The notes: a model not told the origin generated them from the letters alone. 64,000 bases of DNA from Adhaeribacter soli (GCF_008727925.1 NZ_VTWT01000004.1:124001-188000); one strand, 5' to 3'; shown: positions 9,065 through 18,364, counted from the first letter of the stretch. A program made the numbers and translations.

Positions 9065-9415
9065 TTAGTGAATGCCTTTATCTTTTTTGCAGCAATCGTT
9101 CAGCTTGTTGTAGGCTTGCGGGTTGGCGGCTACCGAATCGGCATCATAACCGATCTGGGAAACTGCTTTGCGCAAGGCCTCTACGTTGGTTTTATCCGGA
9201 CGGTATTGAACGAGTAACATCTGAGATCTAACATCCAAAGTAGCCTGCTGCACGCCTTTTTCATAAGCCATGCTTTTCTCGATGGTCTTTTTGCACATGT
9301 CGCAAACCGAAGAAGTTTTAATTTTTACGGTTTCCGTTTTCTTGCCTTGCGCCTGCGCGTTTACGCTGAAAATCACCAGGGAAAAAGCGGCAAAAAGTAT
9401 TCTTAAAGTTTTCAT
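9065..9415 (-). CDS. Secreted heavy-metal-associated (HMA) domain protein
   Basis: A 116-residue protein with a Sec signal peptide (MKTLRILFAAFSLVIFSVNAQAQ, cleavage after the second AQA) and one HMA ferredoxin-like domain. The metal loop is TSSVCDMCKKT, the CxxC that binds Cu(I) or a similar soft metal in CopZ/Atx1-type proteins; the middle residues Asp-Met are atypical compared with the common MxCxxC. A second pair, DCCKKDKG, lies at the C-terminus and could add ligands. It acts outside the cytoplasm, unlike CopZ. It is followed on the same strand by a terminator and preceded by a TonB receptor and a Cys-rich HYC_CC_PP protein, so the three probably handle the same metal, most likely copper. 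Confidence 0.88.
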   Translation of the reverse strand: MKTLRILFAAFSLVIFSVNAQAQGKKTETVKIKTSSVCDMCKKTIEKSMAYEKGVQQATLDVRSQMLLVQYRPDKTNVEALRKAVSQIGYDADSVAANPQAYNKLNDCCKKDKGIH

Positions 9416-9469
9416 CTTTTTAGTGATTAGTGAATAGTGATTAATGATTAGTAATTATCTGTTTTTGAT

Positions 9470-9502
9470 CAAATCTAACTTCCGAAAGTAAACTGTTCTC
9501 AA
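9470..9502 (-). promoter_or_regulatory. Bacteroidota-type promoter for the HMA gene
   Basis: Read on the minus strand, TTG at 9500-9502 is followed after 22 bases by TAGATTTG at 9470-9477, matching the -33/-7 pattern TTG...TAnnTTTG. The HMA start codon is 55 bases further on. It implies the HMA gene has its own promoter besides any read-through from the TonB receptor gene. Confidence 0.55.
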
Positions 9503-9579
9503 TTCAGGACTCTATATTTATTTAAGAGGCCGAGACATTGTTTTTAATCGAATTTATTTCTTTTATTTTTTAGTCTAAT

Positions 9580-9648
9580 AATCGAATATCGAACGTTCGA
9601 ACAATTTAAAATTCGTACCTACGAATATCGAACATTCGAACAATCGAA
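9580..9648. repeat. TTCGAA-rich array
   Basis: Two direct copies of a tract of the form CGAATATCGAACNTTCGAACAAT lie in tandem after the TonB receptor stop. The same TTCGAA/ATCGAA word family fills spacers at 20435-20474, 24486-24684 and 29761-30092. It is unlike coding DNA and has no open frame of note. Confidence 0.7.
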
Positions 9649-9659
9649 AAAACCGTGCC

Positions 9660-11873
9660 TTATTTTAGTTTATAGCGGAGGCCGGCATAAATTACCCGGC
9701 CAACTACCGGACCCCAGACCATGCTGGCGTCGAAGGTGTGGCCAAAGGGCGCTTCTGCGCCCATGATCGGGTCTTTTTGTTTGAAGTTCAGCAGGTTTTC
9801 GCCGCCTACGTAAATGTCCCAATGCTTGAAGCTACGCGTTACCTGGCTGTTTAACACCGAAAATGGCTCGGCAGTTCGTCTTGGCTCCGGGTCGCCATCG
9901 TGCGTTACCACTGTTGGCAGGCTCCGCTGACCGAACCATTGCACCGTAGCATCGAAACGCCATTTATCGAAAGCAGTGGCATAGCCGGCGTTCACAAAGA
10001 AACGGTTTTTCGGGTTCATCGGGCGATCGAGCAGGTTGCCGTTGTAGCTGCTTTTTACATCGAAGAACTTATAGGCCGCTTTCAGGTCGAGGCCTTTTGC
10101 CAGTTCATACTGCACTTCCGCCTGAAAACTGTTGGAGAATGAACGCCCTTCCAGGTTGCTGAAAATTACGGCTCCTGGAACGCTGTACATGTCGGCTACT
10201 ACCTGGTTCTGGAACGTGGTGTAATAGTAATCGGTAATGAAGGTACCATGCTTGCCGCCCAGGGAAAAGTATTGCGTAAAGCTTCCGCCCATGTTCCAGG
10301 CGCGTTCCGGCTGCAGTTCTTCCGTGAAAACGAACTTCCGGGAACTTACCAGCGCACCGCTGTTTTCGGCGATCGGGTTGGCTACCCGGAAACCCTTACC
10401 ACCCGAGATCCGGAAAATGGTGTTCGGGGTATAGTCGTACTTCAGGTGCAGGCGGGGGGTGAAAACGGTACCGTACAGGTTGTGAAAATCGGTGCGGGCG
10501 CCGGCTACTACCGTTAAGTTATGCGAGTTGTTGTAGGTATATTCGGCAAACACGCCCGGTACATTTTCCTGACGTTTCAGCAGGGTGTCTTCGAAAAACT
10601 CGCGGTAATTGTCGTGGGAAAAACTTAAACCGGTTTTATAGGTATGTGCCGTAGTGCCGATTGCCGACTGGAAAATCAACCGGGCCAGACCCGATTGTTG
10701 CTCCCCGTCGTAACGCCGGAACCCGTACTGGGAATCGAATTCGTGCAGGCTTCCGGATAAGATCAAACCAAGGCTTTCGTAAGGTTTGTTCTTTGCGGTC
10801 AGGGCCAGTTTACTGTAACCTGAAAGGCGTTCTGTCCGGCTTTCGGTGCCGTAAATGCCCGATTCCGCACCGGCTCCTTTTTCATAGTCTGTCTGGCCAC
10901 CCAGCCGGTCTTCGCGCAAGGCGTTCAGGCCGATCTCGCCGGTAAAGCGTTTGTTAATGTACTTCCACTTGTTGTAAACGTTGTATTGCGAATTCAGGGG
11001 CTGGTCCATAAATCCGTCCTTGTTGCGGTCTACGCGCTGGTGCAGGTGGTTGGTGTGCAGCATAAGCACGGTGCTCAGTTTTTCGGAAAGCGGCACGGCC
11101 ACGTTGGCATTGGCATCCCATTTTCCCAGGTCGTTGCCGTAAAGGTTCAGGTAAATCTGTTCGGCTTTTTCCGGGTCTTTCAGTTTCACGTTCACCTGGC
11201 CGGAAATCGATTCGTAACCGTTCAGCACCGAACCGGTTCCTTTAATAATATCGATGTTGTCGATGTACGTGCCGGATAAATAATTCAGGCGGAAAGGCGT
11301 GGCCAGGCCTTGCAGGGTAGGCACGTTGTCGGTGGTAAGGAGCGTGTAGGCGCCGTCCAAACCCAGCATCTGGATCTGCTTGGCGCCGGAAACGGCATCG
11401 GTGGTGCTTACTTCTACCGAAGCGTTGGTCTCAAAGCTTTCAGCCAGGTTGCAGCACGCCGACTTTTCCAGGTCGCGGTTCGTGATCAGTTGGGCGTTAA
11501 CCGGCGAAGTGGCATCGAAGCGGTCTTTGCGGGCAACTACTTCTACTTCCTCCAGGTTAGTGTTCGGCTCCAGGTAAATGCGAAGGAAGATCTCGTTCGG
11601 TTTTACGGTAAGCGTATCGGCTTTATAGCCGATAAAACTTACCACCAGTTTATTGGTCTGGGTGGAAAAAGGCAGGGAGAAGCCCCCATTGGCATCGGCC
11701 AGCGTGCCGGAAGTAGTGCCGGCCCAAACCAGGCTGGCTCCCGTTAAACCGGTAGCGTTATCGGTTTTGTCGAATACCTGGCCGTTCAGGATCTGGGCGG
11801 AGGCAAAAGCGGGTAAAAATAATATTGAAAGGAAGGCGAAAAGGATACTTCGGCCTTTTAAAGGTAAAATCAT
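9660..11873 (-). CDS. TonB-dependent outer-membrane receptor, probable metal/copper uptake
   Basis: A 737-residue receptor. Order of parts: Sec signal (ending AFASAQ), a carboxypeptidase-regulatory-like beta domain (about residues 28-115), a plug with the unusual stretch KSACCNLAESFETN near residue 137, then a 22-strand barrel to the C-terminus, which ends with an aromatic/basic strand (YAGLRYKLK). The Cys-Cys in the plug is not found in ordinary SusC or siderophore receptors and fits soft-metal binding. Neighbours on the same strand are an HMA protein downstream and an HYC_CC_PP Cys-rich protein upstream. Function as a copper receptor is inferred from these Cys motifs; siderophore uptake is the alternative. 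Confidence 0.88.
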   Translation of the reverse strand: MILPLKGRSILFAFLSILFLPAFASAQILNGQVFDKTDNATGLTGASLVWAGTTSGTLADANGGFSLPFSTQTNKLVVSFIGYKADTLTVKPNEIFLRIYLEPNTNLEEVEVVARKDRFDATSPVNAQLITNRDLEKSACCNLAESFETNASVEVSTTDAVSGAKQIQMLGLDGAYTLLTTDNVPTLQGLATPFRLNYLSGTYIDNIDIIKGTGSVLNGYESISGQVNVKLKDPEKAEQIYLNLYGNDLGKWDANANVAVPLSEKLSTVLMLHTNHLHQRVDRNKDGFMDQPLNSQYNVYNKWKYINKRFTGEIGLNALREDRLGGQTDYEKGAGAESGIYGTESRTERLSGYSKLALTAKNKPYESLGLILSGSLHEFDSQYGFRRYDGEQQSGLARLIFQSAIGTTAHTYKTGLSFSHDNYREFFEDTLLKRQENVPGVFAEYTYNNSHNLTVVAGARTDFHNLYGTVFTPRLHLKYDYTPNTIFRISGGKGFRVANPIAENSGALVSSRKFVFTEELQPERAWNMGGSFTQYFSLGGKHGTFITDYYYTTFQNQVVADMYSVPGAVIFSNLEGRSFSNSFQAEVQYELAKGLDLKAAYKFFDVKSSYNGNLLDRPMNPKNRFFVNAGYATAFDKWRFDATVQWFGQRSLPTVVTHDGDPEPRRTAEPFSVLNSQVTRSFKHWDIYVGGENLLNFKQKDPIMGAEAPFGHTFDASMVWGPVVGRVIYAGLRYKLK

Positions 11874-11958
11874 AGCGTTTTTGATTTAAAATTCAGAAAT
11901 GAACAGAATGGCTTGCTGCTAAAATGCGGCAGGCAGAACTGGTTTTCAGAATTTTAAA

Positions 11959-12381
11959 CTAAACGCGAAGGATATGCAGGGAATAGAGCAGTTTTTTGCC
12001 GTACAGCGGGGGCGAGGAATTGGTATACTGCAGCACTTCCTGTTCCGTGTGCTGAACAGGAATGAAAACCGGCGAAAAGGTTGGTTGCGGGGCAAGCCAG
12101 GTAGAGGTGAACTGCTTCAGTTTTACTTGCGAAGCCAGGTCCAGTTTGTGCTGGTCGAGTTTAAAGTCACAGCATTTCTTCGAAACGGTTTGTCCGGCTT
12201 CCGGAATTTTGCAGTCCGCTTCGGCGGCATGCTTCGTACACGGGTCTTCCTTTAGCTCGAAGCTGAACATCACCTTGCCGCTGGTCAGGCAAATGTGCTG
12301 GCCTACAGTAAGACCCACGGAGCTGAGAAGCACCATCAGGCTTAGCCATAAACAAACCGATTTATTCAGCAGGGTTTTCAT
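11959..12381 (-). CDS. HYC_CC_PP-family Cys-rich exported protein
   Basis: A 140-residue protein with an N-terminal hydrophobic signal or anchor (VCLWLSLMVLLSSVGLTVG). It has the spaced motifs that name the family: a His/Cys pair (GQHICL), a Cys-Cys pair (KKCCDFKLDQHKLD) and a Pro-Pro pair (SSPPLYGK), plus two more Cys between them. Such proteins are usually found beside TonB-dependent receptors in Bacteroidota, as here. The Cys and His spacing suggests metal binding in the envelope, but no biochemical role is established to my knowledge. It is first in the row before the TonB receptor and HMA genes, with 85 bases between it and the receptor. Confidence 0.82.
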   Translation of the reverse strand: MKTLLNKSVCLWLSLMVLLSSVGLTVGQHICLTSGKVMFSFELKEDPCTKHAAEADCKIPEAGQTVSKKCCDFKLDQHKLDLASQVKLKQFTSTWLAPQPTFSPVFIPVQHTEQEVLQYTNSSPPLYGKKLLYSLHILRV

Positions 12382-12497
12382 TTAAACAAATATACGAAGT
12401 TTCCCGGTTTTTATTTTCTTCCCGGGTATGTTAATGTTTTACGTTACAAAAGTAGGGGCAGGGCCGGAAAAAGTATTTACAGGATTCCGGGTTTGTT

Positions 12498-13148
12498 TTA
12501 CAGGATTTCCGGGTAGCCTTTTTCCCTTCGCAATAATCCCAGATTCAACGTAAGTCCCAAACCACCAAATGAATTTTGAGGAATGAAATTGAAGAACCCG
12601 CTCAAAGTAAATCCTGCAGATTTTCCGGGCATGAACAAAGCCTCGGCCTGTACCAAGCCACCTATATAATAGTGATTCCGGAATTCGGTTTTGTAAGTAT
12701 GGAATAAATATAAAAGTGGTGCTCCCTGAAAATCATAAGGCTCGCGGTAAGTGGTGTACGTTGGACCGGCCATTCCTTTTAGCTGAATTACGTTTTCAAA
12801 TTCAATGCTTTTGCCGATCAATAAATAGGTAGATGTAAATCTATGCTTTGGATAATCCCCGGGTGAAGCTGTAACATGCTCAAATCTGCTCATGTCGTCC
12901 TTGAAATTAGTCTGAATTATTCCAGGTCGAAAATTCCAGTTGGATTTTAAACCCACGTTTAAGTAAGCATTAAGGCCAATGCCATTATCATCAAGGTACT
13001 GGTTGTCAGTTATTCCCAGTTGGCTACCCAGACCCACATACAATTGTTGCAGATTTTTTTCATTTGGAACTACCGCTTCAGTTTGGGCTATGGCTGGATC
13101 GGAAGCTAAAAAGGAAAATAGCCCGATTACCAGTAAACAACGCCACAT
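12498..13148 (-). CDS. Probable small outer-membrane beta-barrel protein, paralogue A
   Basis: A 216-residue protein with a Sec signal (MWRCLLVIGLFSFLASDPAIAQ). The mature part alternates polar and hydrophobic residues with many Gly and aromatic positions (LYVGLGSQLGI, GLGLTLNLGLLRR at the end), as in small 8- to 10-strand barrels. It is a diverged tandem duplicate of the next gene: both begin MWR, both have an N-terminal (K)LQQLYxxxG segment and both end in a GL(I/L)(R/K)R(K/E) strand. No specific function recognised. Confidence 0.72.
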   Translation of the reverse strand: MWRCLLVIGLFSFLASDPAIAQTEAVVPNEKNLQQLYVGLGSQLGITDNQYLDDNGIGLNAYLNVGLKSNWNFRPGIIQTNFKDDMSRFEHVTASPGDYPKHRFTSTYLLIGKSIEFENVIQLKGMAGPTYTTYREPYDFQGAPLLYLFHTYKTEFRNHYYIGGLVQAEALFMPGKSAGFTLSGFFNFIPQNSFGGLGLTLNLGLLRREKGYPEIL

Positions 13149-13179
13149 AAGGTTGGGATTTATTATGCTACTTATTCGT

Positions 13180-13809
13180 TTAAAGTAATTCCTTCCGTTT
13201 TATAAGGCCAAAATTCAGGCTCAGGGTTACACCACCATTCGAAATCCCCGGCACATAATGATAGAAAGCGCCAATCGTTAAACCGGCAAAGCGGACAGGT
13301 AAAGCCATGGCTTCTGCCCGTAAAATAAGGCCGGGCTTTACCAAGAAGGCCGGAATACAAGCTTCTGTACCCGCAGCAGCCGCTTCTTCGGATATATAGG
13401 GTAAGTAGCTATGCAGGTTTAAACTGGCGCCGGCCAAACCCTGAATCTGAAGCTTTTCATTTATTTTTTTCCGTTTCCCAATTGAAACGCTTGGCGATAC
13501 AAGGCTGTGGTCGAAGCCTGTGTTGTCTAATATAAGGTCCGGTTTGGGGGCGTCTTTTGAAGTAAATCCGGAAATCTGAAAGCCTAACCGGAAAATGCGC
13601 TGCTGTCTCAATGCCAGGGAAATATCGGATGTAAATGCTATCCCACGGGTTCTGGCTTCCTTATTTAGCGTGAAAGCCGGACCGCCACCAATACTTAAAT
13701 ACAACTGCTGCAGTTTTTTGGGCCTGGAAGCTACCGTTTCAGACTGTGCTATAGCTGAAATTGATGCCCCCAGGAATAATAAACTGCTTACAAGTATAGA
13801 ACGCCACAT
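13180..13809 (-). CDS. Probable small outer-membrane beta-barrel protein, paralogue B
   Basis: A 209-residue protein with a Sec signal (MWRSILVSSLLFLGASISAIAQ) and the same architecture as its downstream neighbour at 12498-13148, from which it is 31 bases away. Shared features are KKLQQLYLSIGGG after the signal, a central SIGKRKK/SIGKS hairpin, and the terminal strand LSLNFGLIKRK. The pair is most simply a local gene duplication. Function unknown; barrel prediction is from the strand pattern only. Confidence 0.72.
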   Translation of the reverse strand: MWRSILVSSLLFLGASISAIAQSETVASRPKKLQQLYLSIGGGPAFTLNKEARTRGIAFTSDISLALRQQRIFRLGFQISGFTSKDAPKPDLILDNTGFDHSLVSPSVSIGKRKKINEKLQIQGLAGASLNLHSYLPYISEEAAAAGTEACIPAFLVKPGLILRAEAMALPVRFAGLTIGAFYHYVPGISNGGVTLSLNFGLIKRKELL

Positions 13810-13928
13810 AAACTAAACTTTAATCTGGTTCTAATTTAAAGTCTGTAATTGTCATAACAAAATTACGTATTGTTTTTTTGAGGACTATCGCCTGAGATGT
13901 CCCTGAGAAACCCGAATTGGTTAAAATA

Positions 13929-13960
13929 AAAATGGCCGGAAGTAATCCTTCGACCATTTT
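13929..13960 (-). terminator. Terminator after the T9SS surface operon
   Basis: AAAATGGCCGGAAG at 13929-13942 pairs imperfectly with CTTCGACCATTTT ending at 13960, forming a stem with A/T-rich flanks 26 bases beyond the stop of the 563-residue T9SS protein. Confidence 0.6.
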
Positions 13961-13985
13961 CAGGAAAACAAAAACAATTGCGTTT

Positions 13986-15677
13986 TTATTCTTTCACCAG
14001 TTTGTGATAAACGAGCTGAGAACCGTTGGAGAGCGATATGATATAAATTCCGTTTGGCAGGGAAGCCAGGTTTTCCAGTTCGATTTTATTTTGTCCGGAG
14101 TGGCCTTCCAACGCCTGCTTGCCCACTACTTTTCCGAGCATGTCGGTTATCGTCAGGCTGATTTTTTCATCGGCTGTCGACAGGAATTCCAGTGTTGCCG
14201 TTTTATGAGCCGGGTTCGGGTAAAGCGCTTTTAGGCGGAGGACTTCCGTTTTAAGCGTGTTGTTTACGGTCACGATTTTCGAGTATTCGCTCTTTCCGTT
14301 AAAATCTACCTGCTTCAGGCGGTAATAAGAAATTCCGGCCAGCGCGTTATTGTCGGTAGTTTCATAGGAAATATAATTGCTGGAGGTTCCGTTCCCTTTC
14401 ACGGTGGCTACGGCTTCGAAATTCTTGCCGTTCGCGCTCCGTTCAACCACAAACCTGTCGTTATCCTTTTCACTGGCTGTGCTCCAGTTTAGTAAAACCG
14501 AAGCTGGGTTCTGTAAAGTTGCCGTGAAATTTACCAGGGAAACCGGTAGCGGTGAATTGGGGCCTCCGCCAGGGTTATTTGCGTTTCCTTCTAATACAAT
14601 GTGATTTATAGTTCTGTCCCAGGTTTTAAAAGATTCCTGCCCGATTACTTCCAGGTAAGTCGTAAAGTCAGTTAAATTACCATCATTAGGGGTGAAAGTA
14701 AGTTCCAGTAGCTTAACTGGGGTGGCCGTATTTGCTGCCGGCCAGTAATCGTTGCCTTGATTATTATCGTTGCTGGTATACGTTATCTGGCGGTCATAAA
14801 GCTCCCCGTTTTTCCAGATTTCCGGAATGCTTTCATCCCGTATATCAGCATTGTTCCAGTGAAAGGGAGATTTTGATAATTGATCCGAGAACGTTACGGC
14901 ATTTATTTCATCGCTGGAATAATAGAGCCGGATTCCGGCAGTTCCTGCCTGCCGGAGGGTAGCGTCGAAGGAGGTAATCGTGGCAAAATAGGGATCGGTT
15001 GAGGAGCCTGCACCAACAGCATTGAGGATCAGGGTAGGTTGGTGAAAAGTTACATAACCGGACCAATCTTCAAAATCTACTTTGTTTACCGCAAAGGAAG
15101 CCTCCGCTTCGTCTTTGATCTCATTTTCCATGGCCAGCACATTCCATTTTAACTGAACATTGCCACTTTTTATGATTTTATATTTAAAAACGGCTATATC
15201 TGTCCAGCTGTTTATGGGTTCGGCTATAGGCGGAGAGCTTGCAGGCGGTTCATATACAAAATGCGAAATACTGAACAGGCTGGTCATTTTAATGTCGTCC
15301 GGTTTTGACTGCCTGATCACTTTTTTTTGCGTGTAGTTGGCTGAAGCAAGCATGGGGTAAAAATAATCGCCATCCGTAAGGTTTATATTAGTGGCCTGAA
15401 GGGGTTGTTCGGCCATGCTTACAAGGCTGTCGTTATACCGGACCCATAAAGAACCGGTTCCTAATTTCAGGATCTTGCCCGGATCGGTATCGTGAACGGC
15501 CTGTACCTGAAGTTTTATAATGAGCGTGTTGTTCGTATTATCTACCAGAACGATTCTGCCTTTTATCCGGGCATTGTTCTGGGCATTTGCTGCATGCAGG
15601 GCCAGTAAAAAGCAAATGCTAAGGAATGCTCTCAAAAAAGCGGGCCGGAGCCACTTTAAGGCGGTATATTTCTTCAT
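13986..15677 (-). CDS. Secreted protein with T9SS type A C-terminal sorting domain
   Basis: A 563-residue secreted protein. After a hydrophobic signal (AFLRAFLSICFLLALHAANAQ) come about 330 residues of beta-rich sequence I cannot assign, then an Asn/Gly/Pro hinge (NNPGGGPNSPLP), a domain of the kind often found before T9SS tails (LPVSLVNFTATLQ...VLLNWSTASEKDNDRFVVERS, residues about 380-465), and a type A sorting domain (LYPNPAHKTATLEF...LPNGIYIISLSNG...KLVKE). The sorting domain directs export across the outer membrane by the Por machinery and usually attachment to the surface. It starts only four bases after the stop of the upstream PKD/Ig protein gene, so the two form an operon. Confidence 0.85.
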   Translation of the reverse strand: MKKYTALKWLRPAFLRAFLSICFLLALHAANAQNNARIKGRIVLVDNTNNTLIIKLQVQAVHDTDPGKILKLGTGSLWVRYNDSLVSMAEQPLQATNINLTDGDYFYPMLASANYTQKKVIRQSKPDDIKMTSLFSISHFVYEPPASSPPIAEPINSWTDIAVFKYKIIKSGNVQLKWNVLAMENEIKDEAEASFAVNKVDFEDWSGYVTFHQPTLILNAVGAGSSTDPYFATITSFDATLRQAGTAGIRLYYSSDEINAVTFSDQLSKSPFHWNNADIRDESIPEIWKNGELYDRQITYTSNDNNQGNDYWPAANTATPVKLLELTFTPNDGNLTDFTTYLEVIGQESFKTWDRTINHIVLEGNANNPGGGPNSPLPVSLVNFTATLQNPASVLLNWSTASEKDNDRFVVERSANGKNFEAVATVKGNGTSSNYISYETTDNNALAGISYYRLKQVDFNGKSEYSKIVTVNNTLKTEVLRLKALYPNPAHKTATLEFLSTADEKISLTITDMLGKVVGKQALEGHSGQNKIELENLASLPNGIYIISLSNGSQLVYHKLVKE

Positions 15678-15681
15678 GGTA

Positions 15682-17904
15682 TTACCTTAAAACTTGCGTT
15701 GTAAAACCTCCGTTTGCGTACCAGTAGTTATAATCGGTCTGATTTACCGTTCCATCCAGGTTCCAGTCTGAAGGCAGGTAGCCGCTCTGGCCATTTTCTA
15801 ACAGCCAGAAGCTGCCCCAGTCGCTGGTAGTAACCGAACCGTTTCCATTGGCATCGCCGGTAAACAGCGCCCATTTACCGTCGGTCATTCTCTTTAGGGG
15901 GTTAACGCCACTGGAAGCTTTGTACGTTGTGGTAAAATCATAAAGGCTGGGGTTGGTATCCAGGCTTATCAGGCCCTTGCTCATGACCGATAAATGATTG
16001 CGGTGGTGAACGATCAGGTAGTAGGAGCCCGGTGGAATACCCGGGAAGGAGGGCAGGCTTTTTCCATCCAGGTCTACTATTTTTCCATCATTTTTAAGGA
16101 GAAAGCTTTGCATTGCTACACTGGAATTGGGTAAAGGGCTCGTTCTGAGTTCCACCATTACCCAGTCTACAATAGCCGGGTTTGCGGCAAAAAAGCCCGC
16201 GGGCACATTTTCGTTCCCGGTATATTTCCAGAAAGCATTGTTGAAAGGCTGATCGTTCGGTAAAAGATTGGCTGCGTTCAACGAAGTGCGCATGAGGCCG
16301 GTAGCCGGATTGTAAGGGCCTTCTAGAAACACTTTAATATTTGCCGCAATACCGGTCTGGTTAACGGTTAAGGTAGCGGGGGAAGTTACGGTGCTTTGGT
16401 TGCAACTGCTTACTACTGCCCGGTACTGATATCCATTCAAATAAATGGGAGCATTGCTTATTTGTAATACCGAGTCTAAGGATTGATAAATAGCGCTGTT
16501 TGTAATATTTGCCCATCCGCTGCCGGAATTCACCTGCCATTGAAACGTTAAATTCCGGCCGCTGCTACTTACCTTAAAAGTGGTACTGGTTCCCCGGTTG
16601 ATTGTTACAGACTGAGGAGCTACTATTATTACAGGAGCAGAAATGGGTGTTATGGTTAGATTCTGCGTCGCGGAACTACAGCCCAACGGACTCGTTGCCC
16701 TTATATCGATATTCCCGCTGCTGCTGCCAATTAGTATCGTTACAGTATTGGTTCCCTGTCCGGAAAGTAAGGTATAGCCATTCGGAACGGTCCAGGTAAA
16801 AGTAGCGGCATTGGTAGCGTTAATCTGGTAGGTCTGGGTGCTTCCGGGGCAGGGATTTACGTTTCCTGAAATACTGGAAGAAACCGAAACCAGAGGCTCA
16901 AGGCTTACGGTGGTACTTGTAACAGCGCTACTGGTACAGGCATTGGCAGCCGCAACGGAAATGTTTCCGCCGGTAATGCCCGCTTTTACCAGGATCCGGT
17001 TCTCAAAACCATTCCCAACCGGAGCACTTAAGATCTGCCAGCCGTTGGGTACCTGCCAGTTGTAATAGGCAGCGTAAGGCACATTGGGTACTTCAAAATA
17101 ATAATCGGTATTGGGGCAAACCACCGCCGGACCGGAGATGGAGGCAGGGGTGCTGAGGGAAGCCGGTAATATAGCTACCTCTTTGTTGCCGCACCAGCTC
17201 GAACTCTGATCAGAAACTGTTACCGCTACATTTCCCGGGGTACTATTGGTCGTAACCGTTATGCTATTGGTGCCCTGCCCGCTAGTTAAGGTCCAGCCAT
17301 TCGGAATGGTCCATTGATAAGTGGTGCCGGCAAGGGGCGGTACGGTAAAGGTTTGAACGGAATTCGGACAAATGGCTTCGGGTCCAACTATTCCCGCCTG
17401 AGCATTGAGGGTAACGGTGCCTACTATTGTTCCTGCTTTTGCCGTAGCCCGGAAGGTAGTCAGAGAATTAAAAGCAGCTGCTGGAAGGGTATAAGAGAAT
17501 TCATCTTCCGCCCCGTTTTTGTAGCCATTTATTCGTACACCGTCAAATTTTAAGCAGTAGTAAGGATTATTGGTAGGATTTGCGATGGAATAAGAATAAG
17601 TTTTTTTAGCGTTTACCGGATTAGTGGCCACCACACCGGCAGGTAACTCAAAAGCGGCATGGCTCAGGTCATAAATGCAATTCGTCCTGACTCCAACTGT
17701 TAAGGTTACCGTATTATTGGCATTCCGCACGTAGCCTTTATATATAAAGTCGAAACAGGCGTCCGATTGTACGCATGATGGGGAACTCCCGGGGGCAGGG
17801 CTTTGGCCGTAGGTTTTCGGGAGCCAGCTTAAGACCAGAAAAAAAAGGCATAAGAATAACCTCAGTTTCCTGAAAGCAGATAAAAGTTTAGTAACGATTT
17901 GCAT
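15682..17904 (-). CDS. Large secreted protein with PKD-like and Ig-like repeats and a dockerin-like end
   Basis: I place the start at ATG 17904, which gives MQIVTKLLSAFRKLRLF and a signal ending TYGQ; the upstream ATG at 17952 adds 16 residues that spoil the signal. The 740-residue product has at least three PKD/SprB-like repeats between about residues 170 and 420, recognised by C(P/S)...TF/YxW(T/Q)(I/V)PNGW/Y and GQGTN(S/T)(I/V)T(V/I). An Ig-like repeat follows (IIVAPQSVTINRGTST...FQWQV), then a domain of about 130 residues. The end carries two Ca-loop-like segments, DANGNGSVTTSDW and DWNLDGTVNQTDY, like a dockerin pair. There is no T9SS tail of its own. It is co-transcribed with a T9SS-tailed protein and may bind it. 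Confidence 0.82.
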   Translation of the reverse strand: MQIVTKLLSAFRKLRLFLCLFFLVLSWLPKTYGQSPAPGSSPSCVQSDACFDFIYKGYVRNANNTVTLTVGVRTNCIYDLSHAAFELPAGVVATNPVNAKKTYSYSIANPTNNPYYCLKFDGVRINGYKNGAEDEFSYTLPAAAFNSLTTFRATAKAGTIVGTVTLNAQAGIVGPEAICPNSVQTFTVPPLAGTTYQWTIPNGWTLTSGQGTNSITVTTNSTPGNVAVTVSDQSSSWCGNKEVAILPASLSTPASISGPAVVCPNTDYYFEVPNVPYAAYYNWQVPNGWQILSAPVGNGFENRILVKAGITGGNISVAAANACTSSAVTSTTVSLEPLVSVSSSISGNVNPCPGSTQTYQINATNAATFTWTVPNGYTLLSGQGTNTVTILIGSSSGNIDIRATSPLGCSSATQNLTITPISAPVIIVAPQSVTINRGTSTTFKVSSSGRNLTFQWQVNSGSGWANITNSAIYQSLDSVLQISNAPIYLNGYQYRAVVSSCNQSTVTSPATLTVNQTGIAANIKVFLEGPYNPATGLMRTSLNAANLLPNDQPFNNAFWKYTGNENVPAGFFAANPAIVDWVMVELRTSPLPNSSVAMQSFLLKNDGKIVDLDGKSLPSFPGIPPGSYYLIVHHRNHLSVMSKGLISLDTNPSLYDFTTTYKASSGVNPLKRMTDGKWALFTGDANGNGSVTTSDWGSFWLLENGQSGYLPSDWNLDGTVNQTDYNYWYANGGFTTQVLR

Positions 17905-18364
17905 AGTCAGAGCGCGTTTTGGCCGGTTTACCAGAGGAAGGTTTTCCGGCACAATTCCGTTTATACCGTTTTATGGATTTCAGGTCTTAAGAAACTGCCG
18001 GATTAAGGGTGAACGGTGAGTTTCATTTAGTGACCTGACCTAATTAACAGTTAAAGTTTGTTTTTGTTTGTATAGTTAAAATTTAAACTAGTTTAGTTTA
18101 ATACTTGATAAATAAATTGGATACAAATTTTAAATAATGGTAATAATTAAGGGTGAAAGTACAGGCTAATAATTATCTGAAGCAACTTTTGTTCGTTACA
18201 AAAGCGTTACAAGTAGATAATGTTGGGTGAGTTGGGAAAAAAGGCGGTTAGAGGGCTGCAGAAGGAAGTTAAAAAAGAAGGCTTTTCTGCACAGCCGAAT
18301 CCATGCGTAAAAAAAACGGGCCCGAATCACGTATTTTATTGGTTAAGTTTTGCTAGCTGAATTT

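Noticed and set aside
12387-12394. TATATTTG -7-like motif on the minus strand directly before the HYC_CC_PP start
   Set aside because: It would give a leaderless transcript and no -33 TTG is present at the right distance.
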